From NCBI GenBank assembly GCA_035550215.1, contig DASZPM010000031.1:248001-312000 (forward strand): 64,000 nucleotides of DNA. The letters run 5' to 3'. The position numbers and the translations under genes were made by a program. Shown in pieces: positions 15,999 through 25,296 of this stretch; positions within the stretch are counted from its first letter, which is position 1; every line of letters begins with the position of its first letter. Below the pieces are notes generated by a model. The model saw only the letters and a program-made list of their open reading frames with translations. It had not been told where the DNA came from and made no database searches. This DNA is from JABDFW01 sp035550215 (GTDB taxonomy: Bacteria > Bacteroidota > Bacteroidia > Chitinophagales > Chitinophagaceae).

Positions 15999-16689
15999 AC
16001 AAATGCAGGCATATATGAACTGGAGTGGCGGCAAGGACTCTGCGTTGTGCCTTTACAGGACAATTCAAACAGGGCGCTATAACATTACCAGGCTGCTTAC
16101 AAGTGTTAACACCGTGCATAACCGGGTATCAATGCACGGCGTACGCAGGAGCCTGCTGGAAGCACAGGCGGCTGCTATTGGCCTGCCATTAGAAACCATA
16201 GAATTGCCTGAACAACCGGCGATGCCTGAATATGAAACGGCGATGGCAGCCAGAGTTTTGCAGCTAAAAAATACGGGCTGCACCCATGCAATATTCGGCG
16301 ATATTTTTTTGGAAGATTTAAAATTGTACAGGGAAGAGAAATTACAGCAACTTGGCATTAGCTGTGTTTTTCCGCTTTGGAAAATTGATACTACTGCATT
16401 GGTAAAAGAGTTTATCCAGTTGGGCTTTAAGAGCATAATAGTTTGCGTAAATACAGCATACCTTGATAAGAGTTTTTGCGGGCGGGTTATTGACGACGAT
16501 TTTTTAAGAGACTTGCCGGCGGGTGTTGACCCCTGCGGCGAAAACGGGGAGTTTCATTCTTTTGTATATGAGGCGCCTTTATTCAAACATGCCATCCCTG
16601 TAACCAGGGGCGAGGTTGTATATAAGGAATATGCTTCGCCGGGTGATAGTGCCACGCCTTATGGCTTTTACTTTTGTGATTTATATTGA
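15991..16689 (+). CDS. Dph6-related ATP pyrophosphatase
   Basis: A 232-aa PP-loop enzyme. The motif MNWSGGKDSALCLYR near the N-terminus binds ATP; VNTVHNRVSMHGVRRSLLEAQAAA, HAIFGDIFLEDLKLYREE and GVDPCGENGEFHSFVYEAP are the conserved blocks of the diphthine-ammonia ligase (Dph6/MJ0570) family. Bacteria lack diphthamide, so the bacterial reaction, presumably an ATP-dependent amidation, is unknown. The start chosen is the ATG at 15991 inside the CWC gene; a longer frame to 15883 only reads through that gene. Its position after a B12-controlled receptor suggests a role in cobalamin or corrinoid handling, which is inference. Confidence 0.85.
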   Translation: MAKQMQAYMNWSGGKDSALCLYRTIQTGRYNITRLLTSVNTVHNRVSMHGVRRSLLEAQAAAIGLPLETIELPEQPAMPEYETAMAARVLQLKNTGCTHAIFGDIFLEDLKLYREEKLQQLGISCVFPLWKIDTTALVKEFIQLGFKSIIVCVNTAYLDKSFCGRVIDDDFLRDLPAGVDPCGENGEFHSFVYEAPLFKHAIPVTRGEVVYKEYASPGDSATPYGFYFCDLY

Positions 16690-16772
16690 GGCACATGAAA
16701 AATTGAATACTGCAAACGCCGGCGTTAAATTCGTAGATTCGTATTTCACACACTTCACCAAAGCTATATTTT

Positions 16773-17351
16773 ATGCAGTTCAACATAAATCAGCTCATCA
16801 CCATAACATTTACTCTTTTCGCCGTAATTGATATAGTAGGGTCAATTCCTGTACTGGTGGGTTTAAAAGAAAAGATGGGCGGCATACATGCCATGCAGGC
16901 AACACTTATATCCGGCGGTTTGATGATATTGTTCCTATTCGTTGGTGAGCAGTTGCTGCATATACTTGGTCTTAATATTCCTTCCTTCGCTGTGGGTGGC
17001 TCCATTGTAATTTTTTTGCTTGGGCTTGAAATGGTGCTGGGACACGAAATTTTTAAAGCTGATGCGAGCGCGAAAAGTGGCACCGTGGTGCCCATTGCCT
17101 TTCCTATTATCGCGGGCAGCGGCACGCTTACAACCATCATGAGTTTAAAAGCCAACTATGATGAGCCGTATATACTCGGCGGCATCCTGCTCAATCTTAT
17201 ATTTGTTTACCTGGTACTGCGCTCACTAAATGTTATAGAGAAGGTGTTGGGCAAAAATGGCTTAACCGCCATTCGAAAATTTTTTGGCGTGATATTGCTG
17301 GCCATAGCTGTTAAAATATTCAGCAGCAACTTTGCTGCTTTTGGCAAATAG
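16773..17351 (+). CDS. MarC-family membrane protein
   Basis: A 192-aa inner-membrane protein with six hydrophobic segments and the MarC/UPF0056 landmarks: FTLFAVIDIVGSIPVLVGLKEKMG in TM1, FLFVGEQLLHILGLNIPSFAVGGSI, GTVVPIAFPIIAGSGTLTTIMSLK, and a C-terminal FFGVILLAIAVKIF. Function is unsettled (once tied to multiple antibiotic resistance, later disputed). It lies 83 nt after the Dph6-like gene on the same strand and may or may not share its transcript. Confidence 0.9.
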   Translation: MQFNINQLITITFTLFAVIDIVGSIPVLVGLKEKMGGIHAMQATLISGGLMILFLFVGEQLLHILGLNIPSFAVGGSIVIFLLGLEMVLGHEIFKADASAKSGTVVPIAFPIIAGSGTLTTIMSLKANYDEPYILGGILLNLIFVYLVLRSLNVIEKVLGKNGLTAIRKFFGVILLAIAVKIFSSNFAAFGK

Positions 17352-17383
17352 GCGGGTTGGGAAGTGAAAATCTGCTTATGTTG

Positions 17384-18913
17384 CTATAGTTTCATCACTC
17401 CTTTTAAATGGTCAGACAGCCTCAGTGTTAGTGCGATTACCGTAAGCGTTGGGTTAGGCGCTGCTGCTGTTGCATAGCACGATGCGCCCGCCACATGCAG
17501 GTTGGCAATGCCGTGTACTTTGCAGTTAGCATCCACAACACCTGTTTTTGGGTCGGCACTCATCCTGGTGGTGCCCATGTGGTGCCAGCCGCCGCCGGTG
17601 AATACAGGCCAGGATTCATCTTTTTCATCCCATAAATAGTCCAGCAGTTTTACCCGGCCTACCCCTGCTTTACCCAATTCCTGGCCAAGCAATTCATGTA
17701 TTTTTCTTATGCTTCTTTTTTCAAGTTGCGTTAACACCCAGTGCAGTTGGGCGCGTGGCATTCCAAGCGCATCTTTTTCTGTATCAAGTGTTACGCGGCT
17801 GTCAGGGTTTGGCGCCTGCTCTATGCGCGTAAATAATTCAAAGGAGTTGTACGCCTTTTTTGTTTTACTTTTTTTTGCTGAGTCGTCAAATGATTTAAAT
17901 AACTGTTCATTCTTTTTTACATCATCGCTCCATGTTTCTATCATGGATTTGAATTTTCTCGCGTCCTCAAGTGGCGACAGCGATGTTGTGCCGTTTAATA
18001 TCCGGTATTCTTCCTGCTTTTTTTCTGTAACTGCCAGTTCCGCGCGCGCTTTTGTTGTTACAAAGTCGTTCATATACAGGTCAAGCGGGTTGGGCTTTTC
18101 CAGCCAGAGTTCACCCGATTTAATCTCAATGTGCTCCATAAAATGACGGCCAACGTTATCATTATCGTTGCCTAACCCTTTGGGCGCCTGTTTGTTTGAG
18201 GCAAGTAATAAGCGGGCATTTTGAATGGTGCAGCAGGCCAGCACAAAATGTTTTGCTTTTACGGTATGTTGTTTTCCTGCAAGATTTTTAACTGTTACTT
18301 CTTCAATCGCTGATATGTTGTCATTGGCTTTTATATCTACAGCATTGGCGTAGGTGTACAGGTGTATGTTTTTTGCATTTACAATGGTGTCTTTATACTT
18401 CATTCCAAACCTGGTAGGCGGGCTGAACTGCCACATTTTATTCCATATCACTTCATTGTCTATTGGCAGGGGAACATAGGATGGAAACTGTTTTTGCCAG
18501 AAAGCCACGGAATAATCATACGGGCCCAGTTCTACTATTGGCTGGGCTTTTGCGTAATATGGGTCAAGGTCTTTGCGCGTAATCGGCCACCCGCTTAGTG
18601 GCACCCAATCCCTCTTTTTAAAATCTATTTCTTCAAAGGGGGAGCAATAACCAGCCCAATGCCCTGTAGTGCCGCCAAAATAATGCAGCCTGCAGGATAC
18701 CAGCGGAAAGTAACGCTGGCCTGTAGTTTTACCGGCGTATAAATCCTGCATTTGCGGGTCGTACTCAAAGCCGCCACCCTCCAGTAAAATAACTTTGTAT
18801 GGGGTGTGCATCCAGTCCATAGCCATGCTTATGCCCGCGGCTCCGGCGCCAACAATGCAAATATCCCCTTCTATAACAGTATTATTCTCTATGTTCCTGG
18901 CATCAATATGCAT
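17384..18913 (-). CDS. GMC-family FAD oxidoreductase (sugar/glycoside dehydrogenase)
   Basis: A 509-aa flavoprotein. FAD-binding motif GDICIVGAGAAGISMAMDW lies near residue 20; FGGTTGHWAGYCSPF is the GMC signature region; catalytic His and Asn lie in GGGWHHMGTTRMS and AAPNPTLTVIALT near the C-terminus. The partner gene 8 nt upstream encodes a small Tat-type subunit, the arrangement of membrane-linked sugar dehydrogenases (gluconate, fructose or glucoside 3-dehydrogenase). The large subunit has no signal of its own and probably rides with the small subunit. Substrate cannot be named; context with epimerase-fold and DUF1080 genes favours oxidation of a sugar C3 hydroxyl (inference). Confidence 0.87.
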   Translation of the reverse strand: MHIDARNIENNTVIEGDICIVGAGAAGISMAMDWMHTPYKVILLEGGGFEYDPQMQDLYAGKTTGQRYFPLVSCRLHYFGGTTGHWAGYCSPFEEIDFKKRDWVPLSGWPITRKDLDPYYAKAQPIVELGPYDYSVAFWQKQFPSYVPLPIDNEVIWNKMWQFSPPTRFGMKYKDTIVNAKNIHLYTYANAVDIKANDNISAIEEVTVKNLAGKQHTVKAKHFVLACCTIQNARLLLASNKQAPKGLGNDNDNVGRHFMEHIEIKSGELWLEKPNPLDLYMNDFVTTKARAELAVTEKKQEEYRILNGTTSLSPLEDARKFKSMIETWSDDVKKNEQLFKSFDDSAKKSKTKKAYNSFELFTRIEQAPNPDSRVTLDTEKDALGMPRAQLHWVLTQLEKRSIRKIHELLGQELGKAGVGRVKLLDYLWDEKDESWPVFTGGGWHHMGTTRMSADPKTGVVDANCKVHGIANLHVAGASCYATAAAPNPTLTVIALTLRLSDHLKGVMKL

Positions 18914-18920
18914 GGTGCAG

Positions 18921-19316
18921 TCATTTTTGTGTTAGTGAGAAAAGCGCGCACTGGCGTGCTTCAGTTACCGCCAGCACCCAGCCGTTTACAATTACTGTCT
19001 TCAATGCTTCAAAATCGGCGGTTGTTTTTTTGGCATAATAGCTGTGTACAGTGGCGGCGTCGGTAGCCTGGCTTATCCCGCTATTTTCGCTTAGCAGATC
19101 AATAAGTTTATTGCGGCTGTCTTCGGCAGGGTATTGTTTAGCATACGCTTCACCTGTCGTCTTCATTGTTTTTGCATCAAAGATTCCCGAGAGAAATAAT
19201 GGTTGTGCCATCGCAGGATTAAACGCTTTGTTATTGCAGCTAACTATAAAAGGTATAGTGAATGCGCCGGCGCTTAAAGCAGAAAGCTTAATAAAACGTC
19301 TTCTTTCCACAGGCAA
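18921..19316 (-). CDS. Gluconate 2-dehydrogenase subunit 3-like small subunit
   Basis: A 131-aa protein starting with a twin-arginine-type leader (VERRRFIKLSALSAGAFTIPFIVSC), whose Cys may also serve as a lipid anchor. The remainder (SGIFDAKTMKTTGEAYAKQYP ... ALKTVIVNGWVLAVTEARQCAL) fits the helical gluconate 2-dehydrogenase subunit 3 family, which carries the folded GMC flavoprotein across the membrane and links it to electron acceptors. The gene directly precedes the GMC gene. It lacks heme CxxCH motifs, so electrons must go elsewhere. Confidence 0.82.
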   Translation of the reverse strand: MPVERRRFIKLSALSAGAFTIPFIVSCNNKAFNPAMAQPLFLSGIFDAKTMKTTGEAYAKQYPAEDSRNKLIDLLSENSGISQATDAATVHSYYAKKTTADFEALKTVIVNGWVLAVTEARQCALFSLTQK

Positions 19317-19370
19317 TAGTTTTCGTTAGACTTTAAAATTACGAATCGGTTTGAATTGGCAGCCGCTTAG

Positions 19371-19402
19371 TAAAAAGATAGTGACGCCCCAAAGGCGCCA
19401 CT
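19371..19402 (-). terminator. Terminator after the epimerase gene
   Basis: On the minus strand AGTGGCGCC (19402-19394) pairs with GGCGTCACT (19388-19380, one mismatch), followed by ATCTTTTTA. Confidence 0.8.
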
Positions 19403-19432
19403 ACTGTTTACCCCGTGTGTTTTACCACATAA

Positions 19433-20356
19433 TCAAACTATCTTTTTTAAGTTATTAAAGCTGGTAGTTATGCTTGCAAAGGCATCTTTCGGCATGTCAT
19501 GCTCTACAAAATAATGTTTCATGCCGGCTATACCGGCATTCTCAAATATTTTCTTAAAAGGAACGATGCCCTCGCCTACGGGCAGCAGCGTTGTACGGTC
19601 TGCTGCAATATCTTTCACATGCCACAGTGGAAACCTGCCCGGGTTCTTCTTAAACACATCAACGGGGTCAATACCTGCCTTGGTAACCCAGCAAAGGTCA
19701 AGTTCCATTTTTACGTTATCCGGGTCCGTTTCAGACAGCAGTAAATCATACGGCACCTTGCCATCTATGGCCTTAAATTCCATATCATGGTTATGGTAGG
19801 CAAAAGTTAACCCTGCTTTTTTGGCGGCCTCGCCGGATTTGTTCAATATATCAATGGAGGTTTTTATTTCTGCCAGCGTACTGGTGGGTGTATATGCGCA
19901 AACCATGTATTTAACGCCGCCTTCGGCCAGTTCATCAATTATTTGCTGCATGTTGTCTCTAAGGTTATTCACCTTCGGCATTACCATTGGTTTGCCGTCA
20001 GGCATGGTTGGCATTTTGGTACCTGCAGGCATAACAAAAGGTACAGCCAGCACATGCTGCGAGAGCCAGGACATACCAAAACTGCTGACGAGCGAGGCAA
20101 ATTCCTTAGGTTTATAGCCATAATAACCACCCTTTAGCCCATAGGCAGACTCAATTTCTTTATAGCCGATGCCAGCTATTTTCTTAAGCGTGCCGGGCAC
20201 ATCCTGGTCTATTATCCCAAAAAAAGTAAATAGCTGTACCCCGGCTGTGATGTCTTTACGGGAACCAAAAACTGAGGCGCCTGCATTTTCTTTTAACAGC
20301 AAAGCGGCCATAGCTGCGGCCGAAGATTGTTTGATGAATGACCTTCTGGTTGTCAT
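19433..20356 (-). CDS. Tat-exported sugar phosphate isomerase/epimerase-family protein
   Basis: A 307-aa TIM-barrel (AP-endonuclease-2 superfamily) with a Tat signal (MTTRRSFIKQSSAAAMAALL). The ATG at 20356 is chosen because it places the RR motif at residues 4-5; an upstream in-frame ATG at 20401 adds only 15 residues that would bury it. Family blocks: GVQLFTFFGIIDQDVPGTLKKI, GLTFAYHNHDMEFKAIDG, MELDLCWVTKAGIDPVDV, WHVKDIA and the metal-ligand end YFVEHDMP. Export makes a role on sugar phosphates unlikely; relatives act on keto-sugars or 3-keto-glycosides. Paralogue of the gene at 41170-42111. It is divergent from the NUDIX-type regulator. Confidence 0.87.
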   Translation of the reverse strand: MTTRRSFIKQSSAAAMAALLLKENAGASVFGSRKDITAGVQLFTFFGIIDQDVPGTLKKIAGIGYKEIESAYGLKGGYYGYKPKEFASLVSSFGMSWLSQHVLAVPFVMPAGTKMPTMPDGKPMVMPKVNNLRDNMQQIIDELAEGGVKYMVCAYTPTSTLAEIKTSIDILNKSGEAAKKAGLTFAYHNHDMEFKAIDGKVPYDLLLSETDPDNVKMELDLCWVTKAGIDPVDVFKKNPGRFPLWHVKDIAADRTTLLPVGEGIVPFKKIFENAGIAGMKHYFVEHDMPKDAFASITTSFNNLKKIV

Positions 20357-20691
20357 GATGAATTGTTTAAAAGTATAATTGCATTGGCAGTGGCCTCCCA
20401 AAGTGAAAACCTACTATTTTATTTAAAAATGGTTTCGATTGATAGCCTGTGGCAGTTTGCATACAAGGCAACGGCTATGCGGCAGCAATCCTTTATTAAT
20501 AAGCAATGTTTTTAATAACTATGATTTGATTGTTTGGTTTTATTGTATATATTAGTTTTTATACTGCAGCAACTAAATACAGCCGGGAGAAGGCAATCAA
20601 TAGCCATACATCTCCATTCTGTAAAATTTACGCAATGAAATTAATGTATAAAACAATATGAATTATCAAAAAGTAATTTTTATTTTAGCTT
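20357..20691 (+). other. Divergent intergenic region between epimerase and NUDIX regulator
   Basis: 335 nt, clearly AT-rich, expected to hold both divergent promoters and possibly the operator of the regulator at 20692. No convincing TAnnTTTG box, palindrome or RNA element was found by eye. Confidence 0.5.
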
Positions 20692-21468
20692 ATGAATAAG
20701 CAGGAAGAAGTTAATGATTTTATCACCAACGGGCATAAGGTTTACCTGAAACATCTTTCCCTGGATTGCGTAATATTCGGCTATCATAACCACCAGTTGA
20801 AAGTGCTTTTGTTAAAGAATAAAGGCGGTTACTGGTCTGTAGCGGGAGGCTTTATAAAATTCGAGGAAACTTTGCAGGAAGCGGCTATAAGAATTTTGAA
20901 AGAAAGAACCGGCCTTGATAAACTTTTTCTGCAGCAGTTTCAAACATTTGGCGAGCCCGGCCGTTCTGTAAGAACGCAGGAGCAAATAAAAGCCCTGTCT
21001 AACCTGGCAAAAGCGCCGCTTGGTAAAAATCATTGGTTGCTGGAACGCACATTATCCCTCGGCTATTATGCTGTAACGGAGTACTCCAAAGTGCATCCCC
21101 AGCCGGATTATTTTTCTGAGTTATGCGAATGGTGGGATATTGACAGCCTGCCCCCCATGGTATTTGACCACAAGCTGATAGTTACCGAAGCGCTGAAGGC
21201 ATTGCGTATGCAGATATATCACCAGCCTATCGGCTTTAACCTGCTGCCTGAAAAATTTACACTGCCCGAGATACACGACTTATACGAAACTATTTTAGAC
21301 AAAAAGCTTGACCGCCGCAACTTCCCCAAAAAACTGCTGGCAGTGGGCATTATCAAAAAGCTGGATGAACAAAAGAAAATAGGTGCGCACCGTTCGCCCT
21401 ACCTGTATAAATTTGATAAAAGAAGATATGACCGCGCGCTGAAGGAGGGCATTGTACTGGCATTATAG
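20692..21468 (+). CDS. NUDIX-domain transcriptional regulator (NrtR/AraR-like)
   Basis: A 258-aa protein with an N-terminal NUDIX domain (LSLDCVIFGYHNHQLKVLLL; Nudix-box region GGFIKFEETLQEAAIRILKE, residues ~53-73) and a C-terminal winged helix (FTLPEIHDLYETILDKKLDR, NFPKKLLAVGIIKKLDEQKK, SPYLYKFDKRRYDRA). The Nudix box has lost part of the catalytic RExxEE pattern, so it should bind rather than hydrolyse ligand. Such proteins in Bacteroidota act as sugar-responsive repressors (AraR of Bacteroides is one). Placed between the epimerase and the ThuA/dehydrogenase genes, it is the likely regulator of these carbohydrate genes (inference). Confidence 0.87.
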   Translation: MNKQEEVNDFITNGHKVYLKHLSLDCVIFGYHNHQLKVLLLKNKGGYWSVAGGFIKFEETLQEAAIRILKERTGLDKLFLQQFQTFGEPGRSVRTQEQIKALSNLAKAPLGKNHWLLERTLSLGYYAVTEYSKVHPQPDYFSELCEWWDIDSLPPMVFDHKLIVTEALKALRMQIYHQPIGFNLLPEKFTLPEIHDLYETILDKKLDRRNFPKKLLAVGIIKKLDEQKKIGAHRSPYLYKFDKRRYDRALKEGIVLAL

Positions 21469-21608
21469 CAACGGCACGAACTGCCGGGTATTGATTCACC
21501 GCCAAATTTCCCCCATTCATAAAACTTTTCATAAAATCAAAGCCTATATCCCCGTTAACCCTTACATTTATTGCTCTTTTTATCACACCATTAGTCAACA
21601 ACCATCAA

Positions 21609-24600
21609 ATGAGAAAGATTGCTTCACTGCTGCTGGCAGTTATTGTTGTTGCGGTTTACTTTTCATGTAACAGTAAACGCAGCGGTAACCCACGCGTACT
21701 TGTATTTACAAAAACAACTGGCTTTCGGCATGCTTCTATTCCTGACGGCATCGCTGCTATTCAAAAATTAGGAAAAGAGAATGGCTTTGATGTTGATACT
21801 ACAGAGAACGCAGATATGTTTAACGAGGATACCCTTAAAAAATATTCTGCGGTAATTTTCCTTTCCACAACCGGGCATATTCTTGATTCCAGGCAGCGCA
21901 CCGCGCTTGAAAGGTACATACAGGCCGGTGGCGGCTTTGTAGGCGTACATTCTGCAACAGATACCGAATATGACTGGGGCTGGTACGGGCGGCTGGTAGG
22001 CGCCTATTTTGTTGACCATCCCGGCATACACGATACCTTTCCTAATGTTCAGCCCGGCGTGCTTGATGTGGTTGACCAGAATTTTATAGCCACGAAACAC
22101 CTGCCCGCGCAATGGAAACGTACGGATGAATTTTACAGCTTTAAAAAGGTGCAGCCTGATTTGCATGTGTTGATAAAAATTGACGAAAGCAGCTACAATG
22201 GCGGCCACAGGATGGGCGACCACCCAATGTCGTGGTACCACGAGTTTGACGGCGGCCGTGCGTTTTATACTGAACTTGGCCATACCTCCGAATCATATTC
22301 AGAGCCGGATTACCTGAAACATTTACTTGGCGGTATTCAATATGCTATAGGAGATAATAATGAACTGGATTACAGCAAGGCAAAATCGCAGTACGCGCCA
22401 GATGAAGACCGCTTTACAAAAGTGGCGCTTGTGCAGGGTACTTTTTTTGAGCCAACTGAAATGACCATTTTACCAAACATGGATATTTTAGTATTGCAGC
22501 GCCGTGGTGAAATTATGCGGTACGACCATGAGACAAAGAAGGTAAAACAGGTTGGTTTTTTAAACGTGTACTGGCACACGCTGCATACACCCGGTGTTAA
22601 TGCTGAAGAAGGCATGCTCGGGCTTTGTAAAGACCCTCATTTTGCGCAAAACCATTGGGTATATATTTATTACAGCCCTGCAGATACTTCTGTCAACAGG
22701 CTTTCACGGTTTACGTTTGAGAATGATACACTTGACCCGAAAACTGAAAAAGTAATACTGGATGTGCACAGCCAGCGGGAGATATGTTGCCATACGGGTG
22801 GTTCAATTGCTTTTGGGCCTGATGGCTTATTGTATTTTTCAGCCGGCGACAATTCCACACCGTTTGATGAGCCCGGTGCAAAATATGTAAGCAACAGCTT
22901 TGCCCCGCAAAACGATATACCCGGCCATGAGCAGTATGATGCAAGAAGAAGCGCCGGCAATACCAACGATTTGCGCGGTAAAATAATGCGTATAAAGGTT
23001 AACGACGATGGCACGTACAGCATTCCGCCCGGTAACCTGTTTCCCCCGGGCACACCAAAAACACGGCCTGAGATTTATGTAATGGGCGACCGTAACCCGT
23101 ACCGCATTTCTGTTGACCAAAAGAACAGTTACCTGTATTGGGGTGAGGTTGGTCCTGATGCCAATTTTGACAGCCTCGCAACAAGAGGCCCCCGTGGCTA
23201 TGATGAAGTAAACCAGGCCCGCAAGGCAGGTTTCTTTGGCTGGCCTTTCTTTGTAGGTAATAATTATGCGTACCACCCCTATAACTATGCTACAGGCGAA
23301 CATGGCCCGGCATACGACCCGGAACACCCGGTAAATAATTCGCGTAACAATACCGGCCTTGTTGATTTGCCACCTGCGCAGCCGGCATTTATATGGTACC
23401 CTTATGCTGCTTCGCCTGATTTTCCTGAAGTAGGTACCGGCGGGCGTAATGCCATGGCCGGTCCGGTGTACTACACTGACATGTTCCCCAAAGAAACACG
23501 CTATCCTGATTATTATAACGGTAAACTGTTTATTTATGACTGGATACGCGGCTGGATAAAAGTGGTGACTATGTTACCTAATGGCGACTTTGATAAAATG
23601 GAGCCGTTTATGGAGCATACACAACTGCACAATTGTATTGATATGGAGGTTGGGCCCGATGGAAGATTATACCTGCTGGAATATGGCACGGGATGGTTCC
23701 AGAAGAACCCGGATGCAGGCCTGTCTGTTGTTGATTATACAGGTGGTAACAGGCCGCCGCATATCAACTCCATTTCAGTGGATAAAACTGCCGGTTCCTT
23801 GCCATTTGCCGTTAAAGCTACCGTAGATGCTAAAGACCCTGAAAACGACAAGCTTACTTATACCTGGGATTTAGGCAATGGCACAACCAAAGAAACCAAT
23901 GAGCCGCAACTTGATTATACCTATACTGCGGCGGGCGACTACAAAATATCTGTTGAGGTAAAAGATAACCAGGGCGCTTCAGAAAAAAGTGATGCAGTTA
24001 GTGTGTACGCCGGTAATGAAATACCGGTGGTGAATATCAGCCTGCAGGGCAGCAACAAGTCATTCTACCTGCCGGGCCAGCCTGTTAAGTATTCTGTTAC
24101 TGTTACAGATAAAGATGATACTTCTAAAATTGACCCTGCCAACCTGTTTGTTTCAGTGGATTATATACAAGGGTATGATAAAGCATCAGTAACTGCCGGT
24201 GGCGGTGAAGCCAATATTGCGGGCAAAGTGCTTACACAAACCCTGGATTGTAAGAGCTGCCATAAAGAGGCCGACAAATCAATAGGGCCTGCATTTATGC
24301 TGGTTTCGCAGAAATATGCAAAAGACCCCAATGCCATGACTTACCTGAGCCAGAAGATTATGAAAGGCGGCAGCGGCGTTTGGGGTGATGTAGCAATGGC
24401 TGCGCATCCAAACATCTCGCAGAGCGACCTCGACCAAATTTTACATTATATTCTCGGTCTTACCAATAAAGACCAGCAGAAAAAATCATTGCCCGCCAGC
24501 GGAACTATTGTGCCGCCTGCTGCAACCAAACCTAATACATCACTGGTATTAACCGCCAGCTATACTGACAAAGGCGGTAATAATATTAAAGCCCTTACCG

Positions 24601-25025
24601 GCAGAAGTTCTGCATCACTGGGCAGCAGCACCGTAACCTTTACAGGTAAGGAAAAAATGAATGGCTTTACCACTGCTAATTACAACGGGGCTAATTACAT
24701 GCTTACCCCTAAAGCTGAAGGTTGGTTTGCTGTAGACAGCATTGACCTTACCGGTGTGGGGTCAGTAAATATAATGGTTGGCTGGCAGGCGCCCCCAACA
24801 CATGGGTTTGATTATGAAATACGGCTTGATGGAGAAAATGGCAAGGTACTAGGCACTGCAAGCCTGCTGCCACAACCCGGCAGTAAGCAGCAGTTTGGCA
24901 TGGTGCACATGAACCTGGCCGCTGTGACTGACGGAGCCATGCACACGTTGTATTTTGTAAGCAAACCACGCGGCGCAGAAACAACTATAACGGGCATTGC
25001 TTCATTGCAGTTTAACGGAAAGTAA
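21609..25025 (+). CDS. Multidomain lipoprotein: ThuA - sugar dehydrogenase - PKD - cytochrome c - CBM-like
   Basis: A 1138-aa exported lipoprotein (lipobox VYFSC, Cys20). Domains in order: ThuA-like (~28-245, VLVFTKTTGFRHASIPDG, YIQAGGGFVGVHSATDT, PMSWYHEFDGGRAFYTELGH); PQQ-type glucose/sorbosone dehydrogenase beta-propeller (~260-690, EICCHTGGSIAFGPDGLLYFS, RPEIYVMGDRNPYRIS, MEVGPDGRLYLLEYG); PKD domain (~705-795); cytochrome c with heme site CKSCH (near residue 880) and a distal Met in the MAAHPNIS region; C-terminal CBM6-like beta domain (~985-1138). It would oxidise a sugar at the cell surface or periplasm and pass electrons to its own heme. It follows the NUDIX regulator by 140 nt. The shorter paralogue at 42156-45098 lacks ThuA. 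Confidence 0.9.
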   Translation: MRKIASLLLAVIVVAVYFSCNSKRSGNPRVLVFTKTTGFRHASIPDGIAAIQKLGKENGFDVDTTENADMFNEDTLKKYSAVIFLSTTGHILDSRQRTALERYIQAGGGFVGVHSATDTEYDWGWYGRLVGAYFVDHPGIHDTFPNVQPGVLDVVDQNFIATKHLPAQWKRTDEFYSFKKVQPDLHVLIKIDESSYNGGHRMGDHPMSWYHEFDGGRAFYTELGHTSESYSEPDYLKHLLGGIQYAIGDNNELDYSKAKSQYAPDEDRFTKVALVQGTFFEPTEMTILPNMDILVLQRRGEIMRYDHETKKVKQVGFLNVYWHTLHTPGVNAEEGMLGLCKDPHFAQNHWVYIYYSPADTSVNRLSRFTFENDTLDPKTEKVILDVHSQREICCHTGGSIAFGPDGLLYFSAGDNSTPFDEPGAKYVSNSFAPQNDIPGHEQYDARRSAGNTNDLRGKIMRIKVNDDGTYSIPPGNLFPPGTPKTRPEIYVMGDRNPYRISVDQKNSYLYWGEVGPDANFDSLATRGPRGYDEVNQARKAGFFGWPFFVGNNYAYHPYNYATGEHGPAYDPEHPVNNSRNNTGLVDLPPAQPAFIWYPYAASPDFPEVGTGGRNAMAGPVYYTDMFPKETRYPDYYNGKLFIYDWIRGWIKVVTMLPNGDFDKMEPFMEHTQLHNCIDMEVGPDGRLYLLEYGTGWFQKNPDAGLSVVDYTGGNRPPHINSISVDKTAGSLPFAVKATVDAKDPENDKLTYTWDLGNGTTKETNEPQLDYTYTAAGDYKISVEVKDNQGASEKSDAVSVYAGNEIPVVNISLQGSNKSFYLPGQPVKYSVTVTDKDDTSKIDPANLFVSVDYIQGYDKASVTAGGGEANIAGKVLTQTLDCKSCHKEADKSIGPAFMLVSQKYAKDPNAMTYLSQKIMKGGSGVWGDVAMAAHPNISQSDLDQILHYILGLTNKDQQKKSLPASGTIVPPAATKPNTSLVLTASYTDKGGNNIKALTGRSSASLGSSTVTFTGKEKMNGFTTANYNGANYMLTPKAEGWFAVDSIDLTGVGSVNIMVGWQAPPTHGFDYEIRLDGENGKVLGTASLLPQPGSKQQFGMVHMNLAAVTDGAMHTLYFVSKPRGAETTITGIASLQFNGK

Positions 25026-25061
25026 TGCGATAGGAGATTTTGATGTGATATATATTCATAT

Positions 25062-25095
25062 AACCCGGCTGGCAGTTCTGTCAGCCGGGTTTTTT
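25062..25095 (+). terminator. Terminator after the ThuA/dehydrogenase gene
   Basis: Perfect 10-bp stem AACCCGGCTG (25062-25071) with CAGCCGGGTT (25082-25091), followed by T6. Confidence 0.93.
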
Positions 25096-25296
25096 GTTGG
25101 CCATACTTTTAATGCAATATGACGCCTGCGTTCACGCATAAGCAAAAAAATGCTCATTCCACCGAAATACTTTAGCCAATCTTGCTAACCTTACCGATAT
25201 TCATCGTTAATACCATTCATCTATATCTCAAACAATCAAAAAAATAAAACCATTATTTTGCGATTTTTGAGGATAAAATTTTCAAGCTTTAAACAC

